Below are positions 9,155 through 18,952 of a DNA stretch of 64,000 bases, piece after piece. A model generated the notes under the pieces. That model saw nothing but the letters and a program-made list of their open reading frames with translations. It made no database searches and had not been told where the DNA came from. Source of the DNA: G963668605 sp963793625 (GTDB lineage Bacteria > Acidobacteriota > Terriglobia > Bryobacterales > Bryobacteraceae); NCBI GenBank assembly GCA_963793625.1, contig CAWCAT010000049.1:310001-374000 (forward strand). Reading direction: 5' to 3'. The position numbers and the translations under genes were made by a program. Each line of letters opens with the position of its first letter. Position 1 is the first letter of the stretch.

Positions 9155-10222
9155 TCAGTCACAAAAAAAACTTAACCTGCCGACGCCAGATCGTGAGGCA
9201 GGCGGGGCGCAGGAACTGCGCTCCACAATTTTGCATGGCAGAACCAACGAATCAAGCTTCAATTGTGGGTTCGCCAACTTCTCAAGCAGCATTTTTGCCA
9301 GTGCCGTACCCAGTTGTTCGGGGAACACGGAAACTGAACTGAGCGCGGGTTCCAGAATTGAAAACTCTTCGCGATCACCAAATCCGATCAGGCTCATCTG
9401 GCGGGGGATCGAGACTCCGCGTCTTACCAATTCTTTCCAAACGCCCGCGGCGATTTCGTCGTTCGCCGCCAGGATCGCGGTGGGTTGCGTGGCGCCTCGC
9501 AGCAGTTCGGCGACGGCCAACTGCCCGTACTCGACGCCGCTCACTTGCCAGTCATGCGTAAGGCACATCTCCTGTACGCGCGCTTCTCGAACAGCCCGGC
9601 GGTAGCCCTGCTGGCGCCTGCGAAACCAGAGATAGTTCGTGTTGCCGACAAATGCAATCCGCCGATGACCCATTCGGAGCAGGTATTCCGTGGCCTCTGC
9701 TACAACGGATTCGTCGTCATAGAAGACCGTGTCATGCTGTACCAGGTCGCGGCGGCCCGTAAAATTGTTGCCCAACAGCACGTGCGGCAGGCCCTGTGCG
9801 CTGAGTCTTTCGAGCAGATTCGGGTGATGAATACCAGCAAGCACGACACCATCGACAATGCCTTCCTGCATCAGCATCCGCGGAAGCTTCAGCTTTTCGC
9901 CGCGATCTTTCGAGTCGTAGCAGTGCCGCGTGAAAACCAGGTCGTAGCCGCGTTCATGCAGCGCTGTCTCGCACGCGACCAGCACGCGCATCTGCATCGA
10001 GTTCATCGAATGCCGATTGCCCAGCAGAAAGCAGATCGTCTCTGAAGTGTTGCGTTTCAGGCGGGTCCAGTGGACGTTTGGCCTGTAGCCTAACTGATCC
10101 ACAGCCTCCCTGACTTTCCGCGCCGTTTCCTCTTCGTAATAACCCGAGTCGTTCAGAACGCGCGATACGGTCGCCAGGCTTACGCCGGCTTTTTTCGCGA
10201 CATCCTTGATCGTGGGCTTCAT
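9155..10222 (-). CDS. LacI-family transcriptional regulator
   Basis: 355 residues from ATG 10222, chosen because the helix-turn-helix begins right there (MKPTIKDVAKKAGVSLATVS, then RVLNDSGYYEEE); longer frames only add non-homologous residues. The hinge helix is at about 45-60 and the periplasmic-binding-protein-like effector domain fills the rest (FTGRRDLVQHDTVFYDDES, AILAANDEIAAGVWKEL, ISLIGFGD-type segment). It is the likely regulator of the adjacent minus-strand glycan operon through the palindrome at 9137-9154, and possibly of itself and the divergent dehydrogenase through a related site at 10244-10261. The effector is unknown; a sugar or sugar acid from the substrate is likely. Confidence 0.93.
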   Translation of the reverse strand: MKPTIKDVAKKAGVSLATVSRVLNDSGYYEEETARKVREAVDQLGYRPNVHWTRLKRNTSETICFLLGNRHSMNSMQMRVLVACETALHERGYDLVFTRHCYDSKDRGEKLKLPRMLMQEGIVDGVVLAGIHHPNLLERLSAQGLPHVLLGNNFTGRRDLVQHDTVFYDDESVVAEATEYLLRMGHRRIAFVGNTNYLWFRRRQQGYRRAVREARVQEMCLTHDWQVSGVEYGQLAVAELLRGATQPTAILAANDEIAAGVWKELVRRGVSIPRQMSLIGFGDREEFSILEPALSSVSVFPEQLGTALAKMLLEKLANPQLKLDSLVLPCKIVERSSCAPPASRSGVGRLSFFCD

Positions 10223-10243
10223 TTTTACGTCCCGCAATTGAAC

Positions 10244-10261
10244 TGTGGAAATGATTTCACA
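10244..10261. promoter_or_regulatory. Candidate second LacI operator in the divergent regulator/dehydrogenase spacer
   Basis: TGTGGAAATGATTTCACA contains GAAAT-G-ATTTC and the half-site TGGAAA seen in the perfect palindrome at 9137-9154, but the two halves are one base out of register. It lies midway between the divergent starts of the LacI gene and the dehydrogenase gene, as expected for an autoregulatory site. Assignment is by similarity only. Confidence 0.4.
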
Positions 10262-10301
10262 AACGTGATAACCTGTCAAGCGTTTAGTGGAGAAAACTTT
10301 C

Positions 10302-11555
10302 GTGACTACTACAGATTCAGCCCGAACGCTTATCCGCCAGTTCAAGGGCGATAGCTACGTTCATGGACTCGGAGTCCTGCCTCAGGCCGGCGAGCTAGCC
10401 GCGCAACTGGGCACGCGCGCCGTCGTCGTGCGCGACACTTTCTCCGGACTTGATGCCACTGTCAACATGCTGACGGCCTCGCTTGAGCGGGCCGGCGTCG
10501 AAGTTGTGGGCGTGATCGCGGGTGCCGCACCGAATGCTCCGCTGGAAGATTTGCGCCGCGTCACTGAGGAATTGCAGCGTTTGCAGCCGCGTGTACTGGT
10601 CAGTTTGGGCGGCGGGTCCACTATCGACTGCGTGAAGGCAGCTGAGGTAATCCGCACGCTGGGCGGCGACGTCGAGCAGTATTTCGGTGCGGGCCTGGTT
10701 ACCGCCGCGCTGCAGACTAGTGGTCGCTCCCTCACGCCGCACCTGGCGATTCAGACGGCCTCCAGTTCCGCCGCTCACCTCACGAAGTACTCGAATATCA
10801 CCGAAGTCTCAAGCGGGCAGAAAAAGCTGATTATTGACGACGCCATCGTGCCGGCCCGCGCTCTTTTCGATTACGAGATAACGCTCACCTCGCCCGGCTC
10901 GCTCACCGCCGATGGCGCTCTTGACGGCCTCTCCCATTGCCTTGAGGTTTATTACGGCGCGACAGGGAAGCCTAATTACAGCCAGGTGGAATCCGTCGCA
11001 CTTGCCGGTATCGCATTGGTTGCCGAGTATCTGCCCCGCGTCACGGCTGAACCCTCGGACCGCGCTGCGCGCGAAGCCCTTGGACTAGCTACCGATCTCG
11101 GCGGATACGCCATCATGCTGGGCGGCACAAACGGCGCGCATCTCACCAGCTTTTCGCTGGTTAACATCCTCGCGCACGGCCGTGCCTGCGCACTCATGAA
11201 CCCCTACTACACCGTAATCTTCTCGCCCGCGATTCAGCCTCAGTTGCGTGCCCTCGCACCCATCCTTTGCCCGGAGGCCGCTACGCTCACGGGCCGCGCG
11301 CTGGCCACCGCCGTCGCCGAGGCGATCCGAAAATTGGCACGCTCTGTCGGCAACCCGACCACGCTCTCTGAGGTCACCGGTTTCACACTTTCCCATGTCA
11401 GCCGGGCGCTGGCAGCCGCCAAAAATCCCCAGCTCCGATCGAAGCTGGAAAACATGCCGGTTCCCATGTCCGCCGATCAGGTGGATGTCTATATGGGTTC
11501 CGTACTGGAGGCCGCGAGCACTGGCGACCTCAGACTGGTTCGAGATCTCGCATAA
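10302..11555 (+). CDS. Iron-containing (type III) alcohol dehydrogenase family protein
   Basis: 417 residues. Contains the nucleotide-binding segment SLGGGSTIDCVKA (about residues 102-114) and the C-terminal metal-binding histidines in DGLSHCLE and NILAHGRACALMNP, as in group III dehydrogenases that reduce aldehydes or oxidise polyols and sugar acids with NAD(P). GTG 10302 is preferred as start because GGAGA lies 9 bp upstream; an upstream in-frame GTG at 10287 includes that site in the coding region. It is divergent from the LacI gene, so coregulation with the glycan locus is plausible, for example as a fructuronate- or tagaturonate-type reductase. That function is inference. Confidence 0.85.
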   Translation: MTTTDSARTLIRQFKGDSYVHGLGVLPQAGELAAQLGTRAVVVRDTFSGLDATVNMLTASLERAGVEVVGVIAGAAPNAPLEDLRRVTEELQRLQPRVLVSLGGGSTIDCVKAAEVIRTLGGDVEQYFGAGLVTAALQTSGRSLTPHLAIQTASSSAAHLTKYSNITEVSSGQKKLIIDDAIVPARALFDYEITLTSPGSLTADGALDGLSHCLEVYYGATGKPNYSQVESVALAGIALVAEYLPRVTAEPSDRAAREALGLATDLGGYAIMLGGTNGAHLTSFSLVNILAHGRACALMNPYYTVIFSPAIQPQLRALAPILCPEAATLTGRALATAVAEAIRKLARSVGNPTTLSEVTGFTLSHVSRALAAAKNPQLRSKLENMPVPMSADQVDVYMGSVLEAASTGDLRLVRDLA

Positions 11556-11632
11556 GCGTAAGCGAATCCGGATTTTTTCGATGAGAATATCGTCCCCGAA
11601 TCCAACTATATAGTTTCCAGGAGACTACCTGC

Positions 11633-12109
11633 ATGACTATGGCAATGACGGGGTGCGCCAGCAATTGGGACCAGCTCGTCGATCAAATCCGCGATGATGA
11701 CCCGCGGGGTCTTGAGCACCTGTACCGGGATTTTTCCGGAGGAGTACGCTTCCTTCTCAGCCGGCAACTCGGCACTATCAACCTCGACGACGAGTTACAC
11801 AGTGTTCTCCTGACCGTCGCCCAGGCGATTCGCCGCGGTGAACTGTGCGAGCCCGCGAGCCTTCCCGGATTTGTGTGTACAGCGGTGCGCCGCCACATCG
11901 TGCGCAGCTCAAACGAAGTTGATCGAAAACTGGAAGCAATGAAGCAAACGCTTGCTGACGTCTCGCCACGCGATCGCGAGATCCTGCGGCGCTTTTATCT
12001 GCAGGGACAAAGCCGCGAGGAAATATGCAACGACATGGATTTCCCGGAGAGTCAGTTTAGGTTGCTGAAGACCCGGGTAAGGCTCCGTTTTGACGAGTTG
12101 AACGCTTGA
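11633..12109 (+). CDS. RNA polymerase sigma factor, ECF/sigma-70 family
   Basis: 158 residues. Region 2 covers about residues 15-85 (LEHLYRDFSGGVRFLLSRQL, then FVCTAVRRHIV) and region 4 about 100-150 (LADVSPRDREILRRFYLQGQ, then a helix-turn-helix ending in LLKTRVRLRFDEL). AGGAGA lies 9 bp upstream of ATG 11633. No anti-sigma factor gene is adjacent; the gene stands alone between the dehydrogenase and a convergent glycosyltransferase whose reconstructed end overlaps the sigma-factor 3' end. Confidence 0.88.
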   Translation: MTMAMTGCASNWDQLVDQIRDDDPRGLEHLYRDFSGGVRFLLSRQLGTINLDDELHSVLLTVAQAIRRGELCEPASLPGFVCTAVRRHIVRSSNEVDRKLEAMKQTLADVSPRDREILRRFYLQGQSREEICNDMDFPESQFRLLKTRVRLRFDELNA

Positions 12110-13299
12110 ATTCACCTTGCGATCTTTCCGCAATCCGGCGAATGAATGGCCCCGCCAGACGCTGGACCAGGCTATTCCGGAGCACCGCTTGCGTACAGCG
12201 CCAGGTGGCTGATGCTCGCATCGCGGCAAGTTCGCCATCGAGAACAGTCAGCTGACGTTGGCATTCCGCCAGTCTGAGTTTTTCTGACGTCTTATACTGT
12301 CCAGACCACTGTTCCAGATAACGCGCAACGGCCCGGTCGGATTCAACGGAAACATTTAACGGGCACTGCCGCGCAGCTTCAATGACTCGCTTATAGAGGT
12401 CGAACGATATGGTCTACCGCCGGTCCGAGTCCGCATTCCTCGCGCACTCGCATCGAGACTGCTGCGGCGTCGGCTGCATCGTAGCGCCGAAGTTCCGCGG
12501 CGATGAGCTCGACATCAAACGGCCGCGAAAGCGTTCGAATGCCAAAGTTCAGTTGCCGGAGAGAGTCGAAGTTTTGCGCAGTTACCATGGGTCCCAGGCG
12601 CCCTGGATTGCATAACAGCACCGCCGCACCCACGCCCATCGCTTCTATGGCGATGCGAGCCTTGGCGAACACTACGTCGTAACGAGCCAGTACGGGACCG
12701 GGGTTCGGCTCCGGATTCCCGGTGCCTAGTCCAAGGACGTGTAGCTCGATTCCGCACTGCCGGCAAGCTCTGCGCAATTCCGGCAGGCCGTTGGTGTCGC
12801 TGAAGTCGTTGCCGAACGCCAGTGCCAGACGCGGCGAGGCTGGTAGCGGAGGACGCGGCCGAAACAGGTCCGCATCGAAGAAATTCAGGATTACTTCGAT
12901 CCGCTCGGGCTCGATGCCGCCTTCCGTAATCAGCCGCTCGCGGCAGAGCTCGTCGACCGCCACATAGCGCAGAATTCGAGGGAAGCGAAGCGGCGCTTCC
13001 TCCATGGGAAGCCAGCCGTGGCAATAGTAGATTGCGGGCGTGGAGGGGAACCGCATCATCGCCGCCAAAGTTTCGTAATGATGATGGCCGTGAATGATGT
13101 CGGGCGGCTCACCCAGCGAGTCCAGACTTCGGATGACCGGAACTGTTGCCGCTTTCAGTTCCGCTGCCACTTTGCCGAGTGTGGTGCTATACGCCACCGG
13201 ATGGTGGCCGCGGCGCATCAGTTCCATGGCGACATCGCGGATATAGACCTCACTGCCTGCGCGCTCATCCAGCGAGTTGTTCGTTAGCAGGACTCTCAT
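12057..13299 (-). CDS. Glycosyltransferase (GT4-like), interrupted by one frameshift
   Basis: The first 302 residues (13299-12391) start MRVLLTNNSLDERAGSEVYI, the N-terminal sugar-acceptor fold of GT-B enzymes, with IIHGHHHYETLAAMM and a donor-side segment KARIAIEAMGVGAAVLL. The frame then hits a stop just after VDHIV. Removing one base near 12410 restores SFDLYKRVIEAARQC and a further 110 residues or so, including a helical tail, ending at about 12057. The family normally has this IVDLYRRVIE-type segment, so the stop at 12391 is most likely a frameshift. ATG 13299 overlaps the stop of the acyltransferase gene (ATGA), indicating a two-gene operon for a surface glycan or lipid. Confidence 0.75.
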
Positions 13300-14198
13300 C
13301 GGGTTAGTGCCTGCGAATCCATGGACGCCATTTGCCGAAGGAGATTTCGATGTGATGTGGCGAAGTTTCCGCTCACGTGCGCACCGGGGGGAACGTCTCG
13401 AATCACGACGGAGCCCAAGCTTACGTTTGCCTGACTGCCTATGGTGAGGTTATTGGCAATTACGGTTCCGGGCCCGATCCAGGCTTCGTCGCCGATTATT
13501 ACATTCCCGTTCACCATCGCCCCGTGTCCGACGAAGGCATTCCGGCCGACTTGCACGGCATGCGATACGAACGCCTGCGAACCAATCCGAGCTTCAGCAG
13601 AAATTTCGGTGCACTGACGAAACAATCCCGTGGCGATCACCGCTCCTGGTAACACGTGGACTCCATCGCGGACGATCAAGCCACCGGCGTGCAGCATCTC
13701 CACCATCGGTCTGCTCGACCGGACTGTCTGAAAACCGGCGCCGCCAAGCACGACTCCTGCCCCGACAATCACATCTTCTCCGATAAGGCATCGCTCGAGC
13801 ACCGCGGCTTGTGGTCCCACCACGGAGCCGCGTCCGATACGTACGTTCTTCTCCGCTACCCAAGCTGAGGGATGCACTTGCGCTTCAGGGTCGATCAGCG
13901 TCGGAAAATCGTGCCAGTAGAACGCACCGCGGGCAAGATGATTGTGTAGGGCAGCAAATGCCAGTCGCGGCTGCGAGCACACTGCCAGTGCGACACTCTC
14001 CGGCACGCTTTCCGCCAGCTCCGGAGCAGTCAAAACAGCGCTGACAGTTTTGTTCCGGCGGAGGGCCGGCGCAAAACGCTTGTTTTCCAGAAAAGTCAGC
14101 ATTGAATCCTGCGGATCGGAGAGAAAACCGAGGTTGCCAAAACTGCCGTCGCGGAGTACCGTGAACTCGACGAAACTGGAAACATCACTGAATAGCAT
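13296..14198 (-). CDS. LpxD-like hexapeptide-repeat acyltransferase
   Basis: 300 residues from ATG 14198. About residues 1-95 resemble the N-terminal domain of LpxD (LGFLSDP near 24-30), and about 100-280 are a left-handed beta-helix of hexapeptide repeats (VHPSAWVAEKNVRIGRG, VVGPQAAVLERCLIGEDVIV). The LpxD-like block VVLGGAGFQTV and a later PGTVIANNLTIGSQANVSLG support transfer of an acyl group to an amino-sugar. It is probably not the housekeeping LpxD, because it lies in an accessory gene pair with a glycosyltransferase rather than beside fabZ/lpxA. Role in modifying a surface glycan is inferred. Confidence 0.75.
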   Translation of the reverse strand: MLFSDVSSFVEFTVLRDGSFGNLGFLSDPQDSMLTFLENKRFAPALRRNKTVSAVLTAPELAESVPESVALAVCSQPRLAFAALHNHLARGAFYWHDFPTLIDPEAQVHPSAWVAEKNVRIGRGSVVGPQAAVLERCLIGEDVIVGAGVVLGGAGFQTVRSSRPMVEMLHAGGLIVRDGVHVLPGAVIATGLFRQCTEISAEARIGSQAFVSHAVQVGRNAFVGHGAMVNGNVIIGDEAWIGPGTVIANNLTIGSQANVSLGSVVIRDVPPGAHVSGNFATSHRNLLRQMASMDSQALTR

Positions 14199-14269
14199 AA
14201 AGTCGCTTACAGTATCTCTTAGCGCAGGTGATGACCGCCAGTCGCAGGCTGATGGAGGCATAATGAATT

Positions 14270-15832
14270 GTGTCTCTGCCTATCCGAACTGATCCTGAAA
14301 GTAAACCGAACACCATCCTGAACCTGCTGGCACTGGCCGAGCCCGACGGGTTGGCGATTGCCGACGAGCGCGGAGATGGACTGAGTTATCAGCTGCTCCG
14401 CGACCTCGTAGCCGACACCCATCGTTTTTTGAGCTGGGTCGGAATTGGTCCGTGCGACACAGTCGCCGTCTCGCTGCGTAATGGACCGGAAACCGCCGCC
14501 CTATTTCTATCGCTGGCTTCTTACTGCCGTGTCGCACCACTTAATCCCACCTATACGTCAAGTGAAGTAGCTTTCGCGTTACGCGACTTAGGGGCTGTCG
14601 CGCTCGTGAGCACAGCAAGGGACTCAGGCGCGGTGGAAGCCGCACAGGAACTGGGAATAGGACTGATCTGGCTGGAGCCGGCCGGCGACTCGTGCCCTGG
14701 CACGTATGAATTGGAAACGGAATTTCACAGGACCTGCCCGGCGCCCGAATACTCCGGGCCTTCGCCAGATGACATCGCTTTGCTATTGCACACGTCCGGC
14801 ACCACCGCGCGACCCAAGCTCGTCCCCCTCACACATCGCAATCTCTGTCTGTCAGCGCGCAGCGTCGCCAGCGTCCTTCAACTCAAGCCAGCGGATCGCT
14901 GCCTCTCCATCATGCCGCTCTTTCATATTCACGGTCTGGTGGGCGGACTGCTCGCCTCAGTCTCGGCTGGATCGAGCATCTGTTGCCCGCGAGGCTTTCA
15001 GGCAACCAGTTTCTTCGGCTGGCTGGAGTCCTCGCAGGCCACTTGGTACACGGCAGTTCCCACGATGCATCAGGCAATTCTCCTGCGCGCCCGGCATAAT
15101 TCCGGCGTGCTGGCCAGCCACAAGTTGCGCCTGATCCGCTCCTCTTCATCTCCGCTCTATCCTGCGGTTTGGGAGCAGCTTGAGTTTACCTTCGGTGTCC
15201 CCGTGCTGAATGCCTACGGCATGACGGAGGCCGCTCACCAGATCGCATGCGTTCCGTTGCCCGGCGGTTCACAGTTTCGAACAACAGTCGGGCCCGCCGT
15301 GGGTCCGCAAGCTGCCATCATGGACGAGGCTGGCGCTCTGTTACCGGCCGGTCAGGTTGGCGAGGTCGTGCTGCGGGGTGAGCAAATCATGTCCGGCTAT
15401 CTGCAGCCGCAGGAGGCTAATCATACGGCTTTCAGTGACGGCTGGTTTCGGACGGGTGATGAAGGATTTCTGGACTCCGACGGCGTGCTTGCGCTTACCG
15501 GCCGGATCAAAGAAATGATCAATAGCGGGGGCGAGAAGATATCACCTTACGAAGTCGAAGAAGCCCTGCTTCTTCATCCGGCTGCGGGTCAGGCCGTTGC
15601 ATTCGCTATCCCTCATCAGCTGCTGGGAGAAGAGGTCGCTGCCGCAATCGTTTTGCGGGATGGCTGCAGCGTCGGTGAACGCGAACTGCTGCAGGCAGCC
15701 GGGCAGAGCCTCGCACGGCACAAGGTTCCGCGCCGATTGTTCTTTCTCGACGAAATCCCGCAGGGCGCCACCGGCAAGCTTCAACGAATCGGGTTAGCCG
15801 CTCGTCTCGGCCTGACCGGGAGCAGTAACTAA
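14270..15832 (+). CDS. AMP-dependent acyl-CoA synthetase/ligase
   Basis: 520 residues, full length for the adenylate-forming superfamily. The P-loop-like motif is LLLHTSGTTARPKLVPLTHR (about 166-185), followed by NAYGMTEAAH (about 315-324), the hinge region WFRTGDEGFLDSDGVLALTG and the C-terminal catalytic lysine in ATGKLQR. The closest broad groups are oxalyl/malonyl-CoA-synthetase-like and fatty-acyl ligases; substrate is not readable. GTG 14270 is used with GGAGG about 11 bp upstream. An ATG at 14263 has better spacing but opens only a nine-codon frame overlapping the start. The gene is divergent from the acyltransferase pair, so it could supply an acyl-CoA, but this is speculative. Confidence 0.9.
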   Translation: MSLPIRTDPESKPNTILNLLALAEPDGLAIADERGDGLSYQLLRDLVADTHRFLSWVGIGPCDTVAVSLRNGPETAALFLSLASYCRVAPLNPTYTSSEVAFALRDLGAVALVSTARDSGAVEAAQELGIGLIWLEPAGDSCPGTYELETEFHRTCPAPEYSGPSPDDIALLLHTSGTTARPKLVPLTHRNLCLSARSVASVLQLKPADRCLSIMPLFHIHGLVGGLLASVSAGSSICCPRGFQATSFFGWLESSQATWYTAVPTMHQAILLRARHNSGVLASHKLRLIRSSSSPLYPAVWEQLEFTFGVPVLNAYGMTEAAHQIACVPLPGGSQFRTTVGPAVGPQAAIMDEAGALLPAGQVGEVVLRGEQIMSGYLQPQEANHTAFSDGWFRTGDEGFLDSDGVLALTGRIKEMINSGGEKISPYEVEEALLLHPAAGQAVAFAIPHQLLGEEVAAAIVLRDGCSVGERELLQAAGQSLARHKVPRRLFFLDEIPQGATGKLQRIGLAARLGLTGSSN

Positions 15833-15837
15833 TAAAA

Positions 15838-18065
15838 TCAGCGGGACTCGGCCAGCTTTACCGTAACTGTGGACCGCACTGTCACTCCGTCCGTTCGCAG
15901 CACTTCAAACTGCACGTCCTCAGGCTTGAGGGTGCGGCTCGAGTTGCTGCGGACCAAACGGACAAAGTCGATCCCGTTACCTGTGAACTCAAAGATTCCG
16001 AGATCAAGCCAGCCGTCTGTGGCTTCCCTCATGTTGTGCTGCCGGACGGCTTTGAAACCGTTATGGAAGACTTCTAAAGTCGCGCTGGTGTCGCCGCTGG
16101 GGTCCGGGATTGCGTGAAACTTGACCCGAACCGGGGACCGGGAGATAAAAGGCTTCCAATTGATCACCTTTCCCTGATTCTCCACGGAGAATCCGAACGG
16201 CACTGACGCCGCGAAATTGACGTTATCTTCCTTCCCGACACCCTTCACCATCAGTGCTTTCAATTCTCCCAGGTGCTTCTCATAGACACCGCGCGGCGTA
16301 ACACCCTGTTTGCGGCAAATCGAAGCGGCCATGCCCACAACCTCGCCCATCATCGCTGTGGTGCGCTGCACGCGCACTGCCCCCAGCGCAGCGTGCGTCA
16401 CGCTGATATTGCGACCGGCCATGAACAGGTTTTCAATATTTCGAGAGTAGAAGCAGCGGTACGGGATTGCATACGGTTTCTGCTCAACGAATTTGGCGAT
16501 CGAGCGAAACTCGCTGCCCGCGAATCCCTTGGTGTTTTCCGGATCGGGATAGTGCAGATCGTTGCTCCAGGTAGTGGAAACCGACGCGTCCGGGTAAACC
16601 ACGCCTTCCGACATCTCTTTCTGATTCAGGACGACGTCTCCCATCAAGCGGCGCGACTCGCGCTTTCCTGCGATGTAGGCAACCCAGACCATCCGTTGCC
16701 GCTCATACGCTGCTTTGTTTTCGATGTGGTTCTTCAGAAATGACCAGTTGCCGTAAATGGCCCGGTATCCATGGTCGCGAATCGCCTCGGCCTCGGCAAT
16801 CTGGTCCTGCCGCATTCCGATTTCCCAGTTCCAGTCGCCCTTGGTCGTGCGCTGTGCGGTTCGCTCATTGAACTCCAGAGCCCAGGGAGTTTCCGGGAAT
16901 GACACAGGCTTCTGAGCATCCTCGGCATACCACATGTAGGAGGTTCCCATCACTTGCTTGTCGGCTTGTTCGGGAGCCAGAACCTCGCCAGTCTCGGCTC
17001 GGCTTTCGCGGCCTACGCGATAGTCAGCACCGGCTAGTTCGCCCGATGCTTGCGTCTCCCGTGCAATCGGCAAACAGAGTGGCGGCGAAGCGCAGGTCTT
17101 TCCCCGTACGAACATCCCGCGCGATCACGGCTCTAATGCGGTTTCCGGATTTCTCCACTTTTATCGCGTGCGTGTTCAGAAACAAGCGGATGTTCTTTTC
17201 CTGCTGGACGACGTACACCTTCTTCTCGTCGGCGTACACGTCAGCTGATCGTGCGTTGCCGCTGCCTAGCCTCATCTCCGCTCCGGTACCAGGATCGAGT
17301 TCGTGTTCCAGTGCGCCAAGTCCCGGATTCGGCCCTAGCATCGTGCGCCCGCCAGGATAAACCCGGATTTCTGAACTGGCGTTGCCTCCGAGCACCGGGC
17401 GATTCTGTATCAGCGCTACTTTCGAACCAAGCCGCGCGGCGGCCACAGCGGCCGTGGTGCCGGCCATGCCGCCGCCCACCACTACAAGATCAAATGTGCC
17501 TGCGGGTTCGGGGCTTGCGGAAAGGCCCAGCGCCTTGCGGCGGTATGCCGCGAGGGCGGTCGCCATCGGGCGGCGTCCACTTCAGGTCGCGAGTCAGAAT
17601 GATCGCATCGCACCGGCCATCGAAACCAGTGAGGTCATGCAACGCCAGCTTTACAGGTTTTGCGCGAAGCGAAATCGTGCCCCCGTCCTGCCAGTGCCAT
17701 TCCACGCCTTCCGTTCCAAAGGTGGTTTTAAGTGGAGTGCCATCGAGCAGGATCTGGAACTTGCCTGGTGCACCAGCTGCTTTCCAGCGCGCGACCCAAT
17801 CGCGCGTCCTCGCCCAGACGCGATACGTACCGGCTTGTGGAATGCGCACCTCTGTTCGAGCGTCTGCCACAGGGATACCCAGTCCGTGGGCCAGTAAGAA
17901 CGGCGAGCCCATCTGGTCCATAAACTGCGGATCCACGGACCATCCGCCGGTCTCAGTGAAACTCTCAGCCTCGACAAAAACCGTTTGCGCAAACGACGAT
18001 GCGCACGTAGTGAAAGCCAGCAGAGCAATCGAGCAAATTAAACGGCCCAGTGGAAAATGCATCAT
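15838..18065 (-). pseudogene. FAD-dependent oxidoreductase with N-terminal carbohydrate-binding-like domain, two frameshifts
   Basis: Three overlapping frames on the minus strand form one protein of about 740 residues. Part 1 (from 18065) has a signal peptide (to about residue 27) and a beta-sandwich region (VFVEAESFTETGGW, RVWARTRDW). Part 2 (about 17566-17030) contains the dinucleotide-binding motif VVVGGGMAGTTAAVAAARLG and the LGGNASSEIRV segment typical of FAD-dependent oxidoreductases of the xanthan-lyase-associated type. Part 3 (to 15838) continues after DCTGDASIG into GELAGADYRVGRESRAETGE and has a C-terminal beta domain. The shifts are near 17560 and 17040. Family motifs are intact across both joins, so sequencing error is as likely as decay. 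Confidence 0.72.
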
Positions 18066-18308
18066 TCCCTCCCCGTATCTCTGACATCAGTAATTTTATA
18101 TCACAATGGTCTCCCGGTGCCCATGGTTAGCCTTGTTTTCGTCATTTGGGGAGTGCGGAGGTAATTCTTTCAATGCAGAATGTGCTCGGTGTCTCGCCAA
18201 ATCCCGCATTGACCTCTGGATCTTCTATATGAGCGGCACGTTTACGTTCTCCGCCCAAAAACGGCTAGTGAGTTGCTTTCGTGCAAAGCGACCGCCAAGG
18301 AGACTCAT

Positions 18309-18899
18309 TTGAACCGCATACGTTCGATCTTCGCGGGTAGTGGACTGTTGGCTTTGTCCGTCGTCCTCTCCACTCAAGTTCTCTCCGGAGCAACGCCAGG
18401 ATTTCAGTACACGATCATTTCGATAACAAATACAATGCCGGGCCAATTCCCTGTGATTCGTTTCATGGTGACAGACCCAAATAACGGCAACATACCGTAC
18501 GACATTCAGGCCGATCCAGCCTGGAGAGCGCCCGACGGAGCAAGCCGTCTTTTCCTTCACATCGGCTGGAGCACGACTGACTACAGCAACACCAGAGGAC
18601 ACACAGAAACCGCGCTGTTGCTGCCAGCTCTTGGGCTCCCTTTCGTAATAGACGCACTAGCTCTGACCGTAACGAGCAACTTCGCTGTAGATGGAAGTTT
18701 TCAGGCGACGGCGGAGCTGCCGGTACCTGCCACTGCAACCGGCACGGGGGTGGTCTTGATGGAGGGCCATCCTGCCGGACCGGATCCCATCACGTTGTTG
18801 TACACGGTCCGCATACCGGTGAAGTCGGTCTATAAATACTTCACTATTACAGGTGGAAACACGGTAGCCCCGGCACTCAGTAGCGGAGTGTTGCGTTAA
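18309..18899 (+). CDS. OmcA/MtrC-family N-terminal domain protein lacking the heme domain
   Basis: 196 residues from TTG 18309, preceded by AAGGAG at 6-bp spacing; an ATG at 18273 would add 12 residues before the signal peptide. Residues about 5-28 form a signal peptide. The body has FMVTDPNNGNIPYDI, GASRLFLHIGWSTTDYSNT, GVVLMEGHPAGPDP and IPVKSVYKYFTITGG, which follow the order of the N-terminal domain of outer-membrane decaheme cytochromes of the OmcA/MtrC family. In those proteins the next segment brings the first CxxCH, but here the frame stops at GVLR and none of the frames up to the convergent TonB gene shows CxxCH. It is probably a truncated remnant or a stand-alone domain. Family call is from memory of motifs, so moderate. 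Confidence 0.6.
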   Translation: MNRIRSIFAGSGLLALSVVLSTQVLSGATPGFQYTIISITNTMPGQFPVIRFMVTDPNNGNIPYDIQADPAWRAPDGASRLFLHIGWSTTDYSNTRGHTETALLLPALGLPFVIDALALTVTSNFAVDGSFQATAELPVPATATGTGVVLMEGHPAGPDPITLLYTVRIPVKSVYKYFTITGGNTVAPALSSGVLR

Positions 18900-18952
18900 G
18901 GATGTTATTGCCGGCGATCCCTACATCAGAGAGCCGGCATCCACCACTCCGA

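Noticed and set aside
14263..14292. Possible nine-codon leader peptide (ATG at 14263 with good GGAGG spacing) in front of the acyl-CoA ligase
   Set aside because: No codon bias or attenuator-like hairpin supports a leader; the long frame starting at GTG 14270 explains the site.
18900..18952. Inverted GCCGGC repeats between convergent genes as a terminator
   Set aside because: The stem is short, the loop long (17 nt) and no T-run follows on either strand.
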